The position numbers and the translations under genes were made by a program. From assembly GCF_002865645.1 (NCBI RefSeq), contig NW_020194559.1, forward strand, positions 62,001 to 126,000: a stretch of DNA of 64,000 bases, written 5' to 3'. This DNA is from Hyaloscypha bicolor E (lineage: Eukaryota > Ascomycota > Leotiomycetes > Helotiales > Hyaloscyphaceae). Below, piece by piece: positions 21,062 to 34,100 of the stretch. The first letter of the stretch is position 1, and the number at the start of each line of letters is the position of its first letter. The notes beneath the pieces were generated by a model. That model made no database searches. It saw only the letters and a program-made list of their open reading frames with translations, and was not told the origin of the DNA.

Positions 21062-22311
21062 TGCGGTTGGCGGCAGTTAATGCCAGTGCGCATGGGACGA
21101 GGTGTCAGAGTTGTGGACAGCGGCGACGACACCCTCACAGAGAGCTGCGAAGGTGCTGTAAGCTTCATGGTAATTGAGATAAGGGTTGGATCATTGCAAG
21201 AGCTCCCCGTGGTGGTGTTGTAGAGAATGGTGGACTGGATTGTGCGGGATAAGGTGCGGTCAAGCCGAAGGGGGGAAGGGTCGGTTCCACGATCTCGGGA
21301 TAGAGATATTTTGTTTTTATCAATGGGAAAAAGAGGAACGGATAGATCGATCAGCTGAGACAGACAATCGGCGGCCTACGCTCTGATATATGTTTGCCGT
21401 CCCAGGATGATCCTGTTGTCGCGGAGCGCAGCGGGTGCTCTTTGTGACAAAACATAAAAAAAGAGCTTTGGAAACTGTTTCGCCCTCTGGCGCTCAATGA
21501 TGTGAAGCCAGTGGGCAGATAGACGCCGCACAATTTGCTGGCCCCAGTATCTGGGGTTGCTAGCGCTCGGTGAAACGGTGAAACCTAGACCTTGTCAATC
21601 CCCCGTCTGCACAATTCATTCCAAGACTTTGTGCAGTATGAACAATTACATAATTCCGTTTGCCCTGCGACTGCGCCGTTGAGCCTCATCCCATCCTCAG
21701 CACATCCTGAATCATGATCGCCGGTAGCCCTTCTGGACGGCGGGTGACTGCATTGCGGAGGCTGTCCCTCCGCATGGGAATCATGCCCCTCAGTCCCGGC
21801 GGAACAATCATTCTGCAGCTGCCCGCAATCTGCCTGTATCTCGTGCAGCTGATCCATGCAGACTGCAGTAGAAGTTTGTCAGTTCATCCAACCCTCTTAA
21901 TGGGCTCCAACATTTGGATTCCGGAACAACTCTCTTCTACTCATCGTCAATTTGACTGGCAAGTGCCTCGGTCATCATGAATTTTGTTCCCGGTTTCTGG
22001 GATACACGCTGAATGGTAGTTGTTGAGGAGCGGGGTGACGTTCATATATTTCCTGGCTTCAAAGCGGACAAACGAAACGCTATAGTCTATGGCAGCGGTC
22101 CGATTGCATGTACCCCGCCGGAACAAATGAGCAGATGGATTTTTTTTTGGGCGTACTAAGTGGACTGAACCGATGAAGCGGCTTCTTCTCCGTCGTCATT
22201 GAGTTGAAATTAGCTGGGTGATATAGAGTGGACGATTCCCAAGGGCTATGGGAGGAGTCTCCCTTCTTCGTTTCCTACTTCAATTGGACTGAGCCATTGC
22301 AGGCTTTCACG
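21062..22311. other. Intergenic, divergent promoters
   Basis: Gap of 1.25 kb between divergent genes. Several short frames overlap (for example 21585-21980) without motifs. No supportable gene. Confidence 0.5.
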
Positions 22312-23714
22312 ATGAAGCTCTCTTCAGTGTGTGGTACGGTTGCGGCTGCGGCAAGTCTGGCTTCAGCTACGATCTGGCAGAATGATCAAGTTCGCATCAC
22401 ACATTTCCCTAACACCACCATTGACCCTTCAGGATACAAGTTCAAGACCTATTCGCCAAATTCCACGGAGCTATCGTACAAAGGGAGATGGGATAGTCAT
22501 TTCACCAGTTGGTATTCGTAGGAAACCCCACACTACGGACAGCTTCACAGACTGATCATTGTTCCAGAGTACCCGGGTTGAAGTTTGGCTTTACGGGGAA
22601 TCGAGTTGCCATCACATTTGGGCCAGAAACATTCGACACGACCCTCGTCGGATATCGGATTGATGGACAAGATTGGCAATTCACGAATGTCTCTACCGGT
22701 GCAACCCATCTTCTTGTCAATTCGAACACGACTGGTGTCAGCCTTACGTATCCTATCAGCCCTTCGGCTTTTGAGATGCGAGTCACCAATTGGGCTTATG
22801 GAGTACAAATTGGCGCAGTGCACGTGGGGCAAGGAGAGAAACTTATCAAAATCCCAGACTTTCCGCGGACAATCGAAGTCATTGGGGATTCTCTGTCTGC
22901 TGGGATGTACGCATCTTACGAAGGGCTATCCAGCTTCGCGTACGGATTGGGTGCTGGTCTGGGGAACTCAGAATATTCTGTCACTGCTTATCCCGGCATC
23001 TGCTTATTCGACAAACTTTGTTGGGGCAACCCTCACGGAATGCTCTATCAATGGTTTCGAACTTCAGATACCAGCTGGCGAGCTCAGCAAGCATTTGGTG
23101 ATAATCCTGAGTGGTGGGACTTTTCAAAGAAGCCAGCCGCAGACATTGTTGTGATCAATCTTGGGACGAATGACAATAATTCAGCAAACAACGTAACGGC
23201 TGAAGGGTATGTTGCACAATACAAAATGCTAGTCCAAGGGGTGCATAAGGTATACCCGAAAGCTCAAATCATTCTCATGGTAAGGTACTCCTCCCCTCTA
23301 TGGAAATACCTCTGAATTTCCCAGGCTCTTTGGGAGGGCTTCAGCACCTTCGGCAACACATACGCACAATCCACATTGATCTCAGATGTAGGCTACGTTC
23401 CGCAAATCTATTCCGTCTACGAATATTTCAACACGAAAGAGTATCTCGCAAACCCCATCCTCTACGATCCAGTCTACAACACAACATATCCATCGAACCA
23501 GACATCGGCCCCATTTGTTCACTACTTCAACACTACCGGTTTGATGCAGCATAATGACATCGGGCCACAATGGCACCCTACCGATGCTGGGCATATCAAG
23601 GTCGCGAGCCACTTAATTCAGTACATCAAGATGAAGTTCGATTGGGTCCTGTATGCTACTGGGCCGGAGATTTTCCACGATACTCTGTATTGGAACGATA
23701 ACAGTGGCTTCTGA
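22312..23714 (+). CDS. Secreted SGNH/GDSL esterase, CE2-like
   Basis: Three exons (22312-22517, 22568-23279, 23325-23714), with introns of 50 and 45 nt, give 435 aa. A signal peptide (MKLSSVCGTVAAAASLASAT) is encoded directly after the chosen ATG; the frame is open upstream but the signal fixes the start. An N-terminal beta-sandwich region precedes the SGNH hydrolase fold. Block I is IEVIGDSLSAG, carrying the nucleophile Ser. Block III is NLGTNDNNS, and block V is WHPTDAGHI, carrying Asp and His. This order matches carbohydrate esterase family 2 and related fungal GDSL lipase-like proteins, which deacetylate plant cell-wall sugars or act on other esters outside the cell. There are several N-glycosylation sites (for example NTT, NST, NVS). 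The exact substrate cannot be assigned. All catalytic residues are present. Confidence 0.88.
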
Positions 23715-26700
23715 GGGTATCAAAATAGGGGTGGGAGCATGCCAGCTCGGGACATGTAAGGTGTGCTATGGCATACTGTCCGCTCACAATGTAATGCACA
23801 ACTGATCAGGCTGCTCTTGAATGCCCCGAATGGCAATTTATCCTCTTCACTCGGTCACAGAGAATTTTCGTCGCCGCTAATTCTAGGTTGAAAAGCCACG
23901 TGAGAAGATCTGCCCCTTACCAAGATTCAGGGGACTCTTTGCCGAGTGAAGCCGATACAAGAAGTTCTATTTCAGACGTCTCTGGCACATATCACCCAAT
24001 ACAGCTACATTGGCGGCAATTTTCCCCGAATAAATCAGCTTTACGGAGATTTCTTAATGTCCTTGAATGTCCTCCGCTTTTTTCTCCTTGCGGAATTTAC
24101 CCAGCAAGATCTTGCGGTTATCCACAGATATATGTCAAGGAATCCTTGGAGGGCGACAAGTTCCAGAATTCTGCAACTGCCGCAACACTCGCATCCCAGC
24201 TGCCTTAGCACTCCACGGATGGGACAACATCTTTCGCATAAGCATTTCTCGACGAGATGATGCAGCGAGAGCGGCAGCATGACAACAAGCGAAACCTTCT
24301 TCGATTCACAGCCAATCTTGATACCTTGTTGTCAAGCTTGTAGAAACAAAATAGCGGGAGAAGAGAGGGATGTGCAGCGATCCCAAACAGATCGACGAGA
24401 CAGGCAACGGCACGAGATGTACAAGTGGACGTCCTGCTCTCCCATAGAACGACGACAAAAGTTCCAGAACACTGCAACTGAAGAAGAACATGCGATAATG
24501 GAAAGAAGCGCGCCAGGCTGGGATTCAACTTGAGATTTCTCGATACACACTTGAACGGGCAGGGCCTGCTTCCTCTCGATAGACAGTGGTGAGCACAGCT
24601 TCAAGGCACTTTGAACCTCAAAAACCTCACTCGGGAGCTATCGGCCCTATCAATTTCGTTATATTTGAACCGCAACTCTTACCTCCGGACGGATAAACAA
24701 GTCACTGAGGCTGTCAAAGCCGTCAAATCCCAGCTGCTCGAAGCGCTTCGGGCGTCGAAGTTGTTATCGCAGTGATTAAGGTTCGTTTCAGGACCGAAGT
24801 GTGAAATCGCGGCAGAAGAACAAAGAGAGCTGAGATCTAATTTCTGGCTGCATCTCGTCGTATATATATATATGAATGGACGTGCAGGTCGATTAGCCTG
24901 ATTTTGCGGCTGCTTCAGGCTGCACAGCCTCCCCGAGGTTCCCTGCCACTTGTTCACCAAACCTGCACCGATCGTCAGATTGACGAAAACCATGTTCAGA
25001 CGATCATCCAAACTTTGTTTTCGTCCGAAGAGAGCCACCCGTTTCTTTGCCAAATCTGCTTGTTCGAATTCCGTCTTGAATACACACATCTCCCTCTCTA
25101 TACTCAGAGCATCACTTGATCTCGATTCTCTGCTCTCGCTTCTTCTCTCCCCCCAAACACACCGCCGCCGATTCTTGCCTTCCACGTAAGTTCGTCAGTT
25201 CTCAAACAGAGGCTGGTCATGCAAGCGCGGCCAGGCCGCCTCAGACACTCCAAGTCTCAGCACCCCGCGAGATCTGCGCCAGCATTCAACGCTTAGACCT
25301 CCCTGCATTGCATTTCCGCACTCGTGCCGACATGCCCTGGCTCCTCTCTGCCGCCCCGAACCAGCATGTGCCAAGATCTGTCACCGTTTCGAAAATCATC
25401 TCATATCGAGTTTATGCTATAGCCGCCGCTTGTCAAAGTTTCGAAAGGCCCCCTCGCTGCTTGCCTCATGGGGTTCCGCATAACCGGGCCCTTGCGGTGT
25501 CTTCATTCCTCTCCAGCCATCCGTCTCAATTTCCGGAACCCGCGGTCTGGGCGTTGTATGACCGGGTTCGCGGCGTATAGGGAATAACAGGGCGATCTTA
25601 TGCTGTGCTATTGCATTGCTATTGCCCTCCAGCAGCATAGCATCACGTTTTGCGCGTGCGTTTTCGACCTCGACCGCTATGCAGGGCAAGCCAACCAGCA
25701 GATCATTTCGGCACCCGACGCACCCATTAATTGGGATGCCCCCCGTCAAACCCATCTTTCCCGCGCTCCGGATTCAGGTCGAGAAAAACAGGTTCATGCA
25801 ACTCCCAGTGTTGGCCCAGCACCCCAAAGAAACATCCCATCCGAACAACACATTGGATGCAGTTGTGGCGCTTCCGGGCCTCTCTTAACTTCGCAAAAAT
25901 TCCAGCGCAGATCCTCCGTCCCTGCCATGATCCGTGTCGCCTGTTTGTCCCTCAGCCGCGCAGTGCAAGGATGATCCCTCCATCGCTCTCCCCCGTTTCT
26001 GGATGATTCCCGGAACGGGGGCTGCTGAAGCCTGGGCTACGGTACAAGCGAGATAGCCTCTCTCTGCAAAAAGGTGGGTGCCCGTGAAAAACGGCGGGTG
26101 GGCCGTTAGCACAAGCTTGAGGGGAGCAAAAAAGAAAGCAAGGGATACCCCACCATCGCAACGTCACTCGGCCCCGCGAGATGCGCGCGCAAGGCTTCCT
26201 GGCCTCATTGCTTACTCCACTTCCTTCCAAATGCATCCATATCGCCTTCTTAATAATAATATCAGCTGCTTAATTATAACAATTAGGTCAAGTAAATGGA
26301 AAGGATATTCCCAGTAGCATCGAGAGCGAGAGGTGCGGAGCTGTCAGGTACCCACTGGGAGGAGCGAGCGACTGCGTTGGGGGGGAGGGGGCCTGAGTCG
26401 CAAAGCGCCAAGGGCGCGTTAATCGTGCTGTAAGGCTGCATGAGATGGTGCCTGAATCGCGGTCCAGGGTCTTTGCTTGCTTGATGGGGGGCCATCGTCC
26501 TCATCGCCATCGGGGCAAATCGTCATCTCCGGGTCTTTCTTTTTATGAGGGTGATGAAATGCATGTGCGGAGGGAGCCCTTCGGAACTTACGAAAGGAAT
26601 CTCCCACCTCCCCTGGGAAGATCATGCTATTGGGATGCCTGATGCTTAATGCGGCCTAGCAAGCTGGCTTCATTCGGTTGTGGAAATGGTAAGGGAGAGG

Positions 26701-27523
26701 AGAAGATGCCTTTGTTGTGATAGTGAGACATTTGATCATCATATCGAAATATGCGTATTATTGATATTGCCCTCCACCTACCTCCTTTCCCTTCAATTGG
26801 CAAAGGGGGAAATCCCGTTCTCCTGAATAGTGGAAAATTCTCTCCGATGGATGTTGAGGTAGAATGGAATGGTTGTGGGAATACACAGAAATGTAGTTTG
26901 GGTAATAATGGTTTGATTGACGCTCAATTACTTTACACTATCAACCCACACCTAGGGCCAAACCACTGAAGCATCTAATTGTTGTCTTGTGGCCGTCAGA
27001 CCCGACTGCCTGGTATCGCAGCCTCTGCACACGATGCACACAAGTGCCAAATGCAACAGAAAAGGTGATGGACCAGCAAGCATCTTTTCTTCCATCCGTA
27101 TCCCCTTTGACCCACTTTTTTGCATCTCCATCTACCGGCATCTCGCCCATGCGCGGGGCAAGGTCCGTAATATTTCCCTTTGAATCCAGCAAGCAGGATC
27201 CTCAAAGAGCTTCCCATCTTTCTCCGTTCGCATCGAGCCTTTTCTCGAGGGAACCAATAGCCATTACGCCGATGTAAATGCCAACCAACCGATGTGGTGC
27301 CGCCAAACGCCGTCTCATTGGGTTGCAAGTAAACAAAACATGCTTGTTGTGAGCAAACATAACAGGAAGGAAACAACGAGTGGCTATCAGTGACCGGATG
27401 CCACTCGAGTAGCAATACAGATAGCGAAACGAATCGGAAGAAAACATTGTATTTTATACATTATGGCCGGGCCGCTGCTCACTCATTCGTGATTGTAGTT
27501 GTGACTTGGTGGATGGATGGAAA
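23715..27523. other. 3.8-kb intergenic region between converging genes
   Basis: No gene is supportable. Forward and reverse frames of 60-170 codons overlap in several frames at once, as expected by chance in GC-rich DNA. Contents include a (TA)6 run at about 24861-24873 and a direct near-repeat GTTCCAGAA..CTGCAACTG at about 24161 and 24461. GC-rich sequence spans 25.2-26.2 kb. This length is unusual for two 3' ends and may hold long 3' UTRs, antisense RNA or old repeats. Confidence 0.5.
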
Positions 27524-28661
27524 TCAAACCATCGCTCCGCCTTCGAAGTTGTGACATCCCCGTTCGTGCCTCTTCATGTTGCTGCGCACGCTGAATGCTT
27601 TTCCGCATCCCTGATGTGGACACTTGAATGGCTTCTCGCCAGTATGCGAGTGAGAGTGGATTCGTAGGCTGGACGGTCTTGAAAATGCCTTGTTGCATGT
27701 TTGGCAGATGTAACGATCTTGAGATTGGGGAAACGACGCCGCCGAAGATGGAGAGATGTAGTGATGATGTTGCCATGGGTTTGCGCCCGATGAAGGAGTG
27801 AGAGTCACAGAGACTGGCATCAAAGGAGGTGGGAATTGCTGTATTCGTTAGTCTCAATTGTAGGACAACAAGGACGATAAACGTACTTGAGGAAGAGGTC
27901 GTTGATAGTAGAGCCCCGATATTTGAGATTGAGGTGGTGTTTGTTGCATCGGGCTTGGGTAGTAAGAGCTCATCGACTGCTGAGGCGAAACAGTGTATTG
28001 TGACCCATTGTAGGGAGATTGAGCATAGGCCACTGAAGTTGCTGGCATGGACACTCTTCGCTGAGGCACAGGTTGACGCTGATGGTGAGGTTCCACATTG
28101 TTGATAGCTGAGACTGAAGATGGTGCAAAGTAATAGCCAGGTGCAGAGACGACCGAGTAGCCAGAGTTAGATCCAGCAGAAGGTGATTGACGGCCATCAA
28201 ATCCAGATTCTGATTGCATTGGAGGGGTTGGTGGAAGAGCCCCCCGGGTACTCATAGCTGGTGATGGTCCATACTGTTGATGTCCTGAGTCGGGCCTATA
28301 TTCAGTCTTCACTTGCTGTGCTGTTTCTGTCGTTAGCTACGAGCTGCAGGTAAACTGAACAACTCTACTGACCTTGTTGTTGGGCCTGTTGAGCTTGTTC
28401 TTGTGGGCTCGATCCATCAGCCAGTCCAAGCAAGCTTGAGATTGAGGGTAAAGAGCACTTTGCTACTTCGTCGACGGGAGGTGATGGTGGTGGTTGAGGA
28501 GCTGTCACATATGTATATGCTGGATTTTGGCCATGGGATTGGCCGGTGTATGGATTCGATACCAATGAGGACGCCATGACTTGTTGTGGTCGAGATGGAT
28601 ATGGTTGGAATTGCTGCTCTACGTGATGTCTGCCTGCGTGTACTAGGCTGGAGAGGTTCAT
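27524..28661 (-). CDS. mtfA: C2H2 transcription factor MtfA-like
   Basis: Three exons (28661-28373, 28320-27887, 27838-27524), with introns of 52 and 48 nt, give 345 aa. The N terminus MNLSSLVHAGRHHV and the block PPSPPVDEVAKCSLPSISSL (then LGLADG) match the characteristic start of fungal MtfA regulators (MDLANLI, LSPPVE, RCSLPSIS). The middle is Gln/Pro/Ser/Tyr-rich and likely disordered. The C terminus (about 286-338) has two zinc fingers: CQTCNKAFSRPSSLRIHSHS, a C2H2 finger, and CPHQGCGKAFSVRSNMKRHE with RGC, a C2HC finger. In Aspergillus and relatives MtfA is a nuclear master regulator of secondary metabolism, conidiation and virulence; that role is transferred by family. Its 5' side faces a 10.9-kb gene-free region, which suggests extensive cis-regulation. 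Confidence 0.88.
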
Positions 28662-30598
28662 GACCCAGGTGTCGATTGCAAATCGAAGAGTAGACAGAAT
28701 GCTGCTGAAACGCTGACTGGACTAAGCTGGTGGGGTAAAGTGTCTCGTTGCGAGAGGATGTTAGAGATTAGGATATTAGAGCTGAAGTTGTTGTAAAGTT
28801 TCTCTCGGATCGTGTATGTGACCCTGGGGGTGGTAGATACGCCTGCGAATGCAAGGCCTCCGAGGTGCGTGAGGGATAGATGTTATTTATCAGATCTCCC
28901 GACGACTGTGGGTAGGCGATCAGGCGAGAATCCACCATAGAGATCCTGGCAGGGTCCAGAGTAGCAATGCTGTCACAAATTGGTGTGGGTCAACAACTTT
29001 GGATGCCCCAAGCCTTGAAACCTTGCACAGCAAGAAACACTCGTGGTTGGGATGATCAGGAGTAGTGGTGGCCCTGGATGCCTCCCACTGGACTTCGCAG
29101 CGTTGCACGCCGGTACTGTACTGCGAACTCGAAGCGGACGAGCAGAGGATGATTGCCCAGGATGTGGGAGGAGAGGCCCAGGGATGCCCCGAAGCTTGCA
29201 AAGACCGTTAAATGCACCCGCAAGTGGAGAGCCGCCCAACTCGACGATAGCGGTCGGCAAGGTTCAATGCCTGTTCAATGCAGAGGTGCCTCGGAGATGA
29301 CCCGTTCGAGGCAAACTTTCTCCTCAGGTTTTCAGGGTCTCCCTGCTTTGTCACCTCCAGATGTTTGGACCGGGATCCTGACATCCACAACGGAGGACAT
29401 GAGACGAGGGTGACGGAAGCCTGATGCACCACTGATGGAGGCAGGATTTGGCCTGCAAACTTGTCGTTCTCTTCGTTATTGCTTGGTGCCGGCCGGCAAA
29501 TTGAGGATATCTTCAATGCTCTCCTCCCAAACGCACTGGTGGAACAATTTTTCTTGGGGTCCACAGGGAACTTCGGGACACTGGCACTGCGGAAACTTGC
29601 CAGCTGTTTCCACCACACACTTTCTGCTCCCTCCCCTCTATGCCTTTAAGACCAGACAGAAGTGCTATTCTAGCCGTCCGTTCGCGGAAGATGCTACAGC
29701 TAATGATCGAATGGTGACACGGACAGCAGGCGCTCCTCTCGGGACGATAAGATCGCGTATGGGGTATATTGGATGAAATTCTGGAAGGCGGCAAATAAAT
29801 TGTGTGAGATCCAACCCTGCCTCCTGAGGGATCGCCGCGATGGCGTCTGTACAGTTGCTCGCTTCGACGGTCAAAGGGCCCGTGTTAATTCAAGGTTGGG
29901 ATGATAAGCTGCAGGGATTTTGGTGGGTGAGCCACGGCCGCGCAAAGCTCGCTCCAGGTCTCAGCAGCTGTGCGAAATCGATAGTTTGATGTGTCGGTGT
30001 GTCGGTGTGTACTGTACAGAGCAGACTGAGGAATGAGGATGGGAAGAATTGGAGTTGCAGACGTGGAGGCGTACCTCATGGCGTACCTCATACCACCTGC
30101 GGCTGCCGCACAGTGATCATCCTTTCCCGACAGAGAAAGCACAGCCTTGGGGGGAGCTTGGGAAGGAGCAGCCGGTGGCTCGAATTAGGCTTTGCAGATC
30201 ACTGGACCTGGCTTGATCACAAAAGACAGAAGAGGAACGATGTGACTGGATCTCCATTGCTAGTCTTCTGTTAGTCAAAACTCTAGAACCTGCCGCCCGG
30301 CACGAATGTCCAGTTTTGCAGCTGTCCACCTGTCAACCACGCTTTGCGGGCCGCAACAGCAGCAGCACGCGGCCACGATTGTCGTCGGCCACCGTTGGGA
30401 ACGATCCCGACACAGAGGGCATGGGAGAGTGCGTGACGGGAGAGCAGCGCCGCTGCCTCTCAGTGTCTCACACACAACCACGCACAGTTCCGAACGGGCT
30501 CGGTTGCACACTTGGCCTTGAGGACGTCTGACAATAATGGCCACCACCTTCCACGCAGAGCACCGAACCTTCGACGATGGAACAAAACCTGAGGTTGA

Positions 30599-30620
30599 GG
30601 GCTGAGGGCTGAGGGCTGAG
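30599..30620. repeat. Heptamer tandem repeat GGGCTGA x3
   Basis: Three perfect copies of GGGCTGA, followed by degenerate GAGAGC-type units to about 30650. Confidence 0.85.
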
Positions 30621-30664
30621 AGCGGAGAGCAGATGGCAGAGAGCAGAGGTCTTCGGCAGCTTTC

Positions 30665-30693
30665 CCTTGGGGCCCCTTGGGGCCCCTTGGGGC
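30665..30693. repeat. Decamer tandem repeat CCTTGGGGCC x3
   Basis: Two perfect copies and a third copy truncated by one base. The unit contains the palindrome GGGGCCCC across each junction. Confidence 0.9.
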
Positions 30694-31134
30694 TCAGCCA
30701 TCAGCCTATCCTGCATAGCCGGCGGTTCTTCCTGCCAGCAGACAGACTGCAGTGAAGGTTTACCACGACATCATGCTTCTTGACAGCACTGCGGTCTGCG
30801 GTCTGCAGTCTGCAGCAGACGGCAAGGCACCGCCCGTGGATGTCCACTGGTTCCTCAGTCCGACCCAAGCAACGCCCACGAGTCCTCTCGGCTCCATGAT
30901 CCTTGGGCGCAATCGGCGGCCAGGATGGCTGTGTCGAATCGAGTCGGATCCCCTTGTGGTGGACTCCCTGCCGAGGATCCATGCAATCCATGTGAAGGTG
31001 TGCAGATGAGCTAAAAACGCCACGCTGACCCTTGAGCTCGGGTAATGCAGATCAGGACAGTTGACAAGTTGGAGCGGGATGGCCATGGCTGCGAGAGAGA
31101 CTCTTGACTGGTAGCCACTCAGACGCCGCCGAAC

Positions 31135-31190
31135 GGGGGGCGAGTGGGCGAGGGGGGGGCGAGTGGGCGAGGGGGGGGCGAGTGGGCAAG
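31135..31190. repeat. 19-bp G-rich minisatellite x3
   Basis: Unit GGCGAGTGGGCGAGGGGGG, period exactly 19 (the C of GGC recurs at 31141, 31160 and 31179). The third copy ends in a variant. G-runs of 6-8 make G-quadruplex formation on the + strand likely. Confidence 0.9.
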
Positions 31191-34100
31191 AAGGCAAGTG
31201 GGCAGATACTCGTAATAATGTGCACGTCGTTCGAGCAGACGCCGCCGGGCGCGCACCTCATTCACCCTCCTCGGCTACGGCCTGCACGCTGCAACTCGTG
31301 CCGTGCCTGCTCTCGCCAGCGGCCAGCCATCGAGGGGCGTTCCTCTCCGTGGCCGTTCCTCTGTGTGGCTTCACGGGGCCGACAGCTGCCACTGGCCCGC
31401 TGCATGGTTGCAGACCTCAGACCTCAGAGTCCGGACGATCGTTGTTCAATTTGATCTGAGCGGAGAGCGCGTTGAAACTGGCACCTCAAGTTTCCGGCAA
31501 GATGGAACACACAACCCCCCGGCCATGATGCGTCCCCCCCCCGCGCGCACGCCCAATAGGGGCAATGTTTGACAGATATTTTTATCCCACAAGATCAGCT
31601 CGATCTCTCCCTGGTGGGCGGATTGGCGGTTTCTCCAAGCGTTCTTGCGTCCTGAGTCCTGACGTTCTGATATATGATATGCGGCAGAAGATCTCCCGAG
31701 GGCCACGGAAGGCTTCTCGCTTGCGTCGCTGCAGTGGTCAAAGCGAAGCGCCAATCATCTGGCGCATGATTGTCATGAAGCTCTCAATGTTGTGGAAATA
31801 CACAGTGACAACACCTCTGCAATGCGTGTCTCCTGAGCTGTACACGTGAAATCCTCCCCTTGTTCCATTGAGCTGTTCCCGCCGCATTCAGCATTAATGG
31901 GCTCTCCTATTGTTGTATGCCGTGTGATGGAGTGCTCGCGCCTCGTGGATATTTCGGAAATGATGCCCTGACGAGTGCAGGCGGTTCCCCCGGCAGGGCG
32001 GCCTCAGTGCGTGGACTTGCTCGCTCCATTGTTATTATATCAAGGTTCTCCCCCTGATATTGGGCAGTGCCCAGAGAGGGGCGCAGAAATCTGGGAAAGA
32101 TCTGGAGATTATCGCAAGGGCAGCCTGGAGAGGCTGGATAAATTCAGCTTTGGGGTCACACACAGCCTTCTGGAAGGTGTTCAGGGGCTCAAGGCGTCCC
32201 AACGTTGCAATGATTCTTCGCCATCGCTATATCAGCTAGAACCGCGATCCAGTGATTGGTGTCAAAATTCCCCTTTCCGAGGGGGCGACAGGGAGATCCT
32301 CACTCCCCAGCCAGTCAAATCGATACCCTTGGAAGAGCTCTTTTCCACGTCTTCAGGCAGGGAAGAAGCTTGATAGGCACATCGAACATATTCCCTTCCC
32401 CGGATAGTATTACATGGCCAAACTTTCTTCCTGCGTTTACTGGCTATCGGGACCCGAGGTGTTCTGCACCAGTACTCTACCGGTTGGATTCTCCGGCACT
32501 CCTTTGAATGGCTCCAGAGGATGATTCATCAAAGACGCACATGTTCTGGAGGGGTCGATGGCCCAGGATCAGAACTTGCTCAAAGCGCCTCTAAAGCTTT
32601 TGTTGTGAGCCACGAGGAAGCTCTGTCCAAAGATCGTAGTGGCGTACGGAAGGCTACAACCTGATACCACGGAGGCTTTTTTGTGCAACACCCGCACGCG
32701 AACAGACGCGAGGGAGGTCCTCTCGCAGTAAATTTTAGATGAGCTGGTGGTTGCACACGCAAGGCGAAGCACACGCGGGATGGATATTATCTGCATATAT
32801 TGGATCTGGAGATTCGTCCAGGATCGTGGGAACGGGGCAACAATTACCACCGGTAGAGGTCGATCCTCCGACAAAACTTGCTCTGCAGCTCCCACTTGTC
32901 ATCTGAGTGTCGGGTGTTGGCTGGCAAGTTTGCTGTGGGCTGCCGTCAACTTCTGCAATCTACCGGTTCCACTGTCAAAATGGGCCCTCCAATACTACGT
33001 GGACCTTCAAGCGAGGCCTCTTTCAGGCCCCCTGTTTCCGGAAATAAGTAAAATCCTCAAACCTTCTCCCTGTTTGGATGGCCGTCGCCGTCACTTCTTA
33101 AATCTAGGAATTATCCAGAGAATTGACACCTCGCCGCAAGAATAAGCCGAAGATCGATCGTGGGTCGTGGGATCCGGACGAGCTTTGATCTTACCAGCCC
33201 TGGCGCCCTCAAAACATCAGAGGAAACTCCTCTCCAGCCCCTTGGAACATCACCTCAATAAGCCCTGCAACTTCAAATACGCACCGCCGCACTGAAAAAG
33301 ACTTGTGTTCAATTCGTTGCACATCTGAGCGCGCCGTTATTCTGAGGCGCCTTTTCTGCACGCGGGACTCGAGAACTAGGGTTTGCAGGCCCCTCCTATA
33401 TTACCGTCTGTTATACATCGCTTCGGTCTTTGTTGCAACCTCAGCGCTCTAGCCGAGCTTTATGCTAGCCAGAAGCAAGACCCGTTGCTCAAGCCCTCAG
33501 ATGTCGCCGGGAAACTTGAAGTGCGGCGAAGTAATCCCATTCGGAGCATTCAGCGGGGTGTGGATCACTAGATCTCTCAGCGCGCAGCAGACAACGTCGG
33601 ATCGGCTGATCTCTCCATCTTGATCGTCTCCTGAGTCCTGACTGGAGGCGTCCGAGTCAGTTGAACGCTTGGAAACTCAGACCGCATGGCGGACCGCGGA
33701 CGTTGTGCCCGTCGATCATGGTTCTCCAGACAGAGTTCCCTGCTCTCGAGTATTTTGACTCCTGCTCCAGCATCAGCGTACGCATGCAGATGCCCACTTT
33801 AACATCACGGTGTCTCTTTTCAGAAACGATGAACAGATCTGCTTCCGAGGAGCGTCATAAACTCCTATTTTTGAGTCTCTCCAGCAAGCTTAATACGATG
33901 TCAGGGGCAACTCCAGGCGCAAGGTTCCAGAAATTCATATTCGCCAACGACAGGCTGTGAAATACGGGGTTCGAAAATGGCCTTCCACCCCGGTGACCGT
34001 TTGACAGGGGTACAGAGTTCCAACGGTGGGACGCCGCGGCCGGCTTCCTCTTGCGTTTCGCTCAGAGGCTCACCTCCGTGTGGAGCTCCGATGTTGGCTC

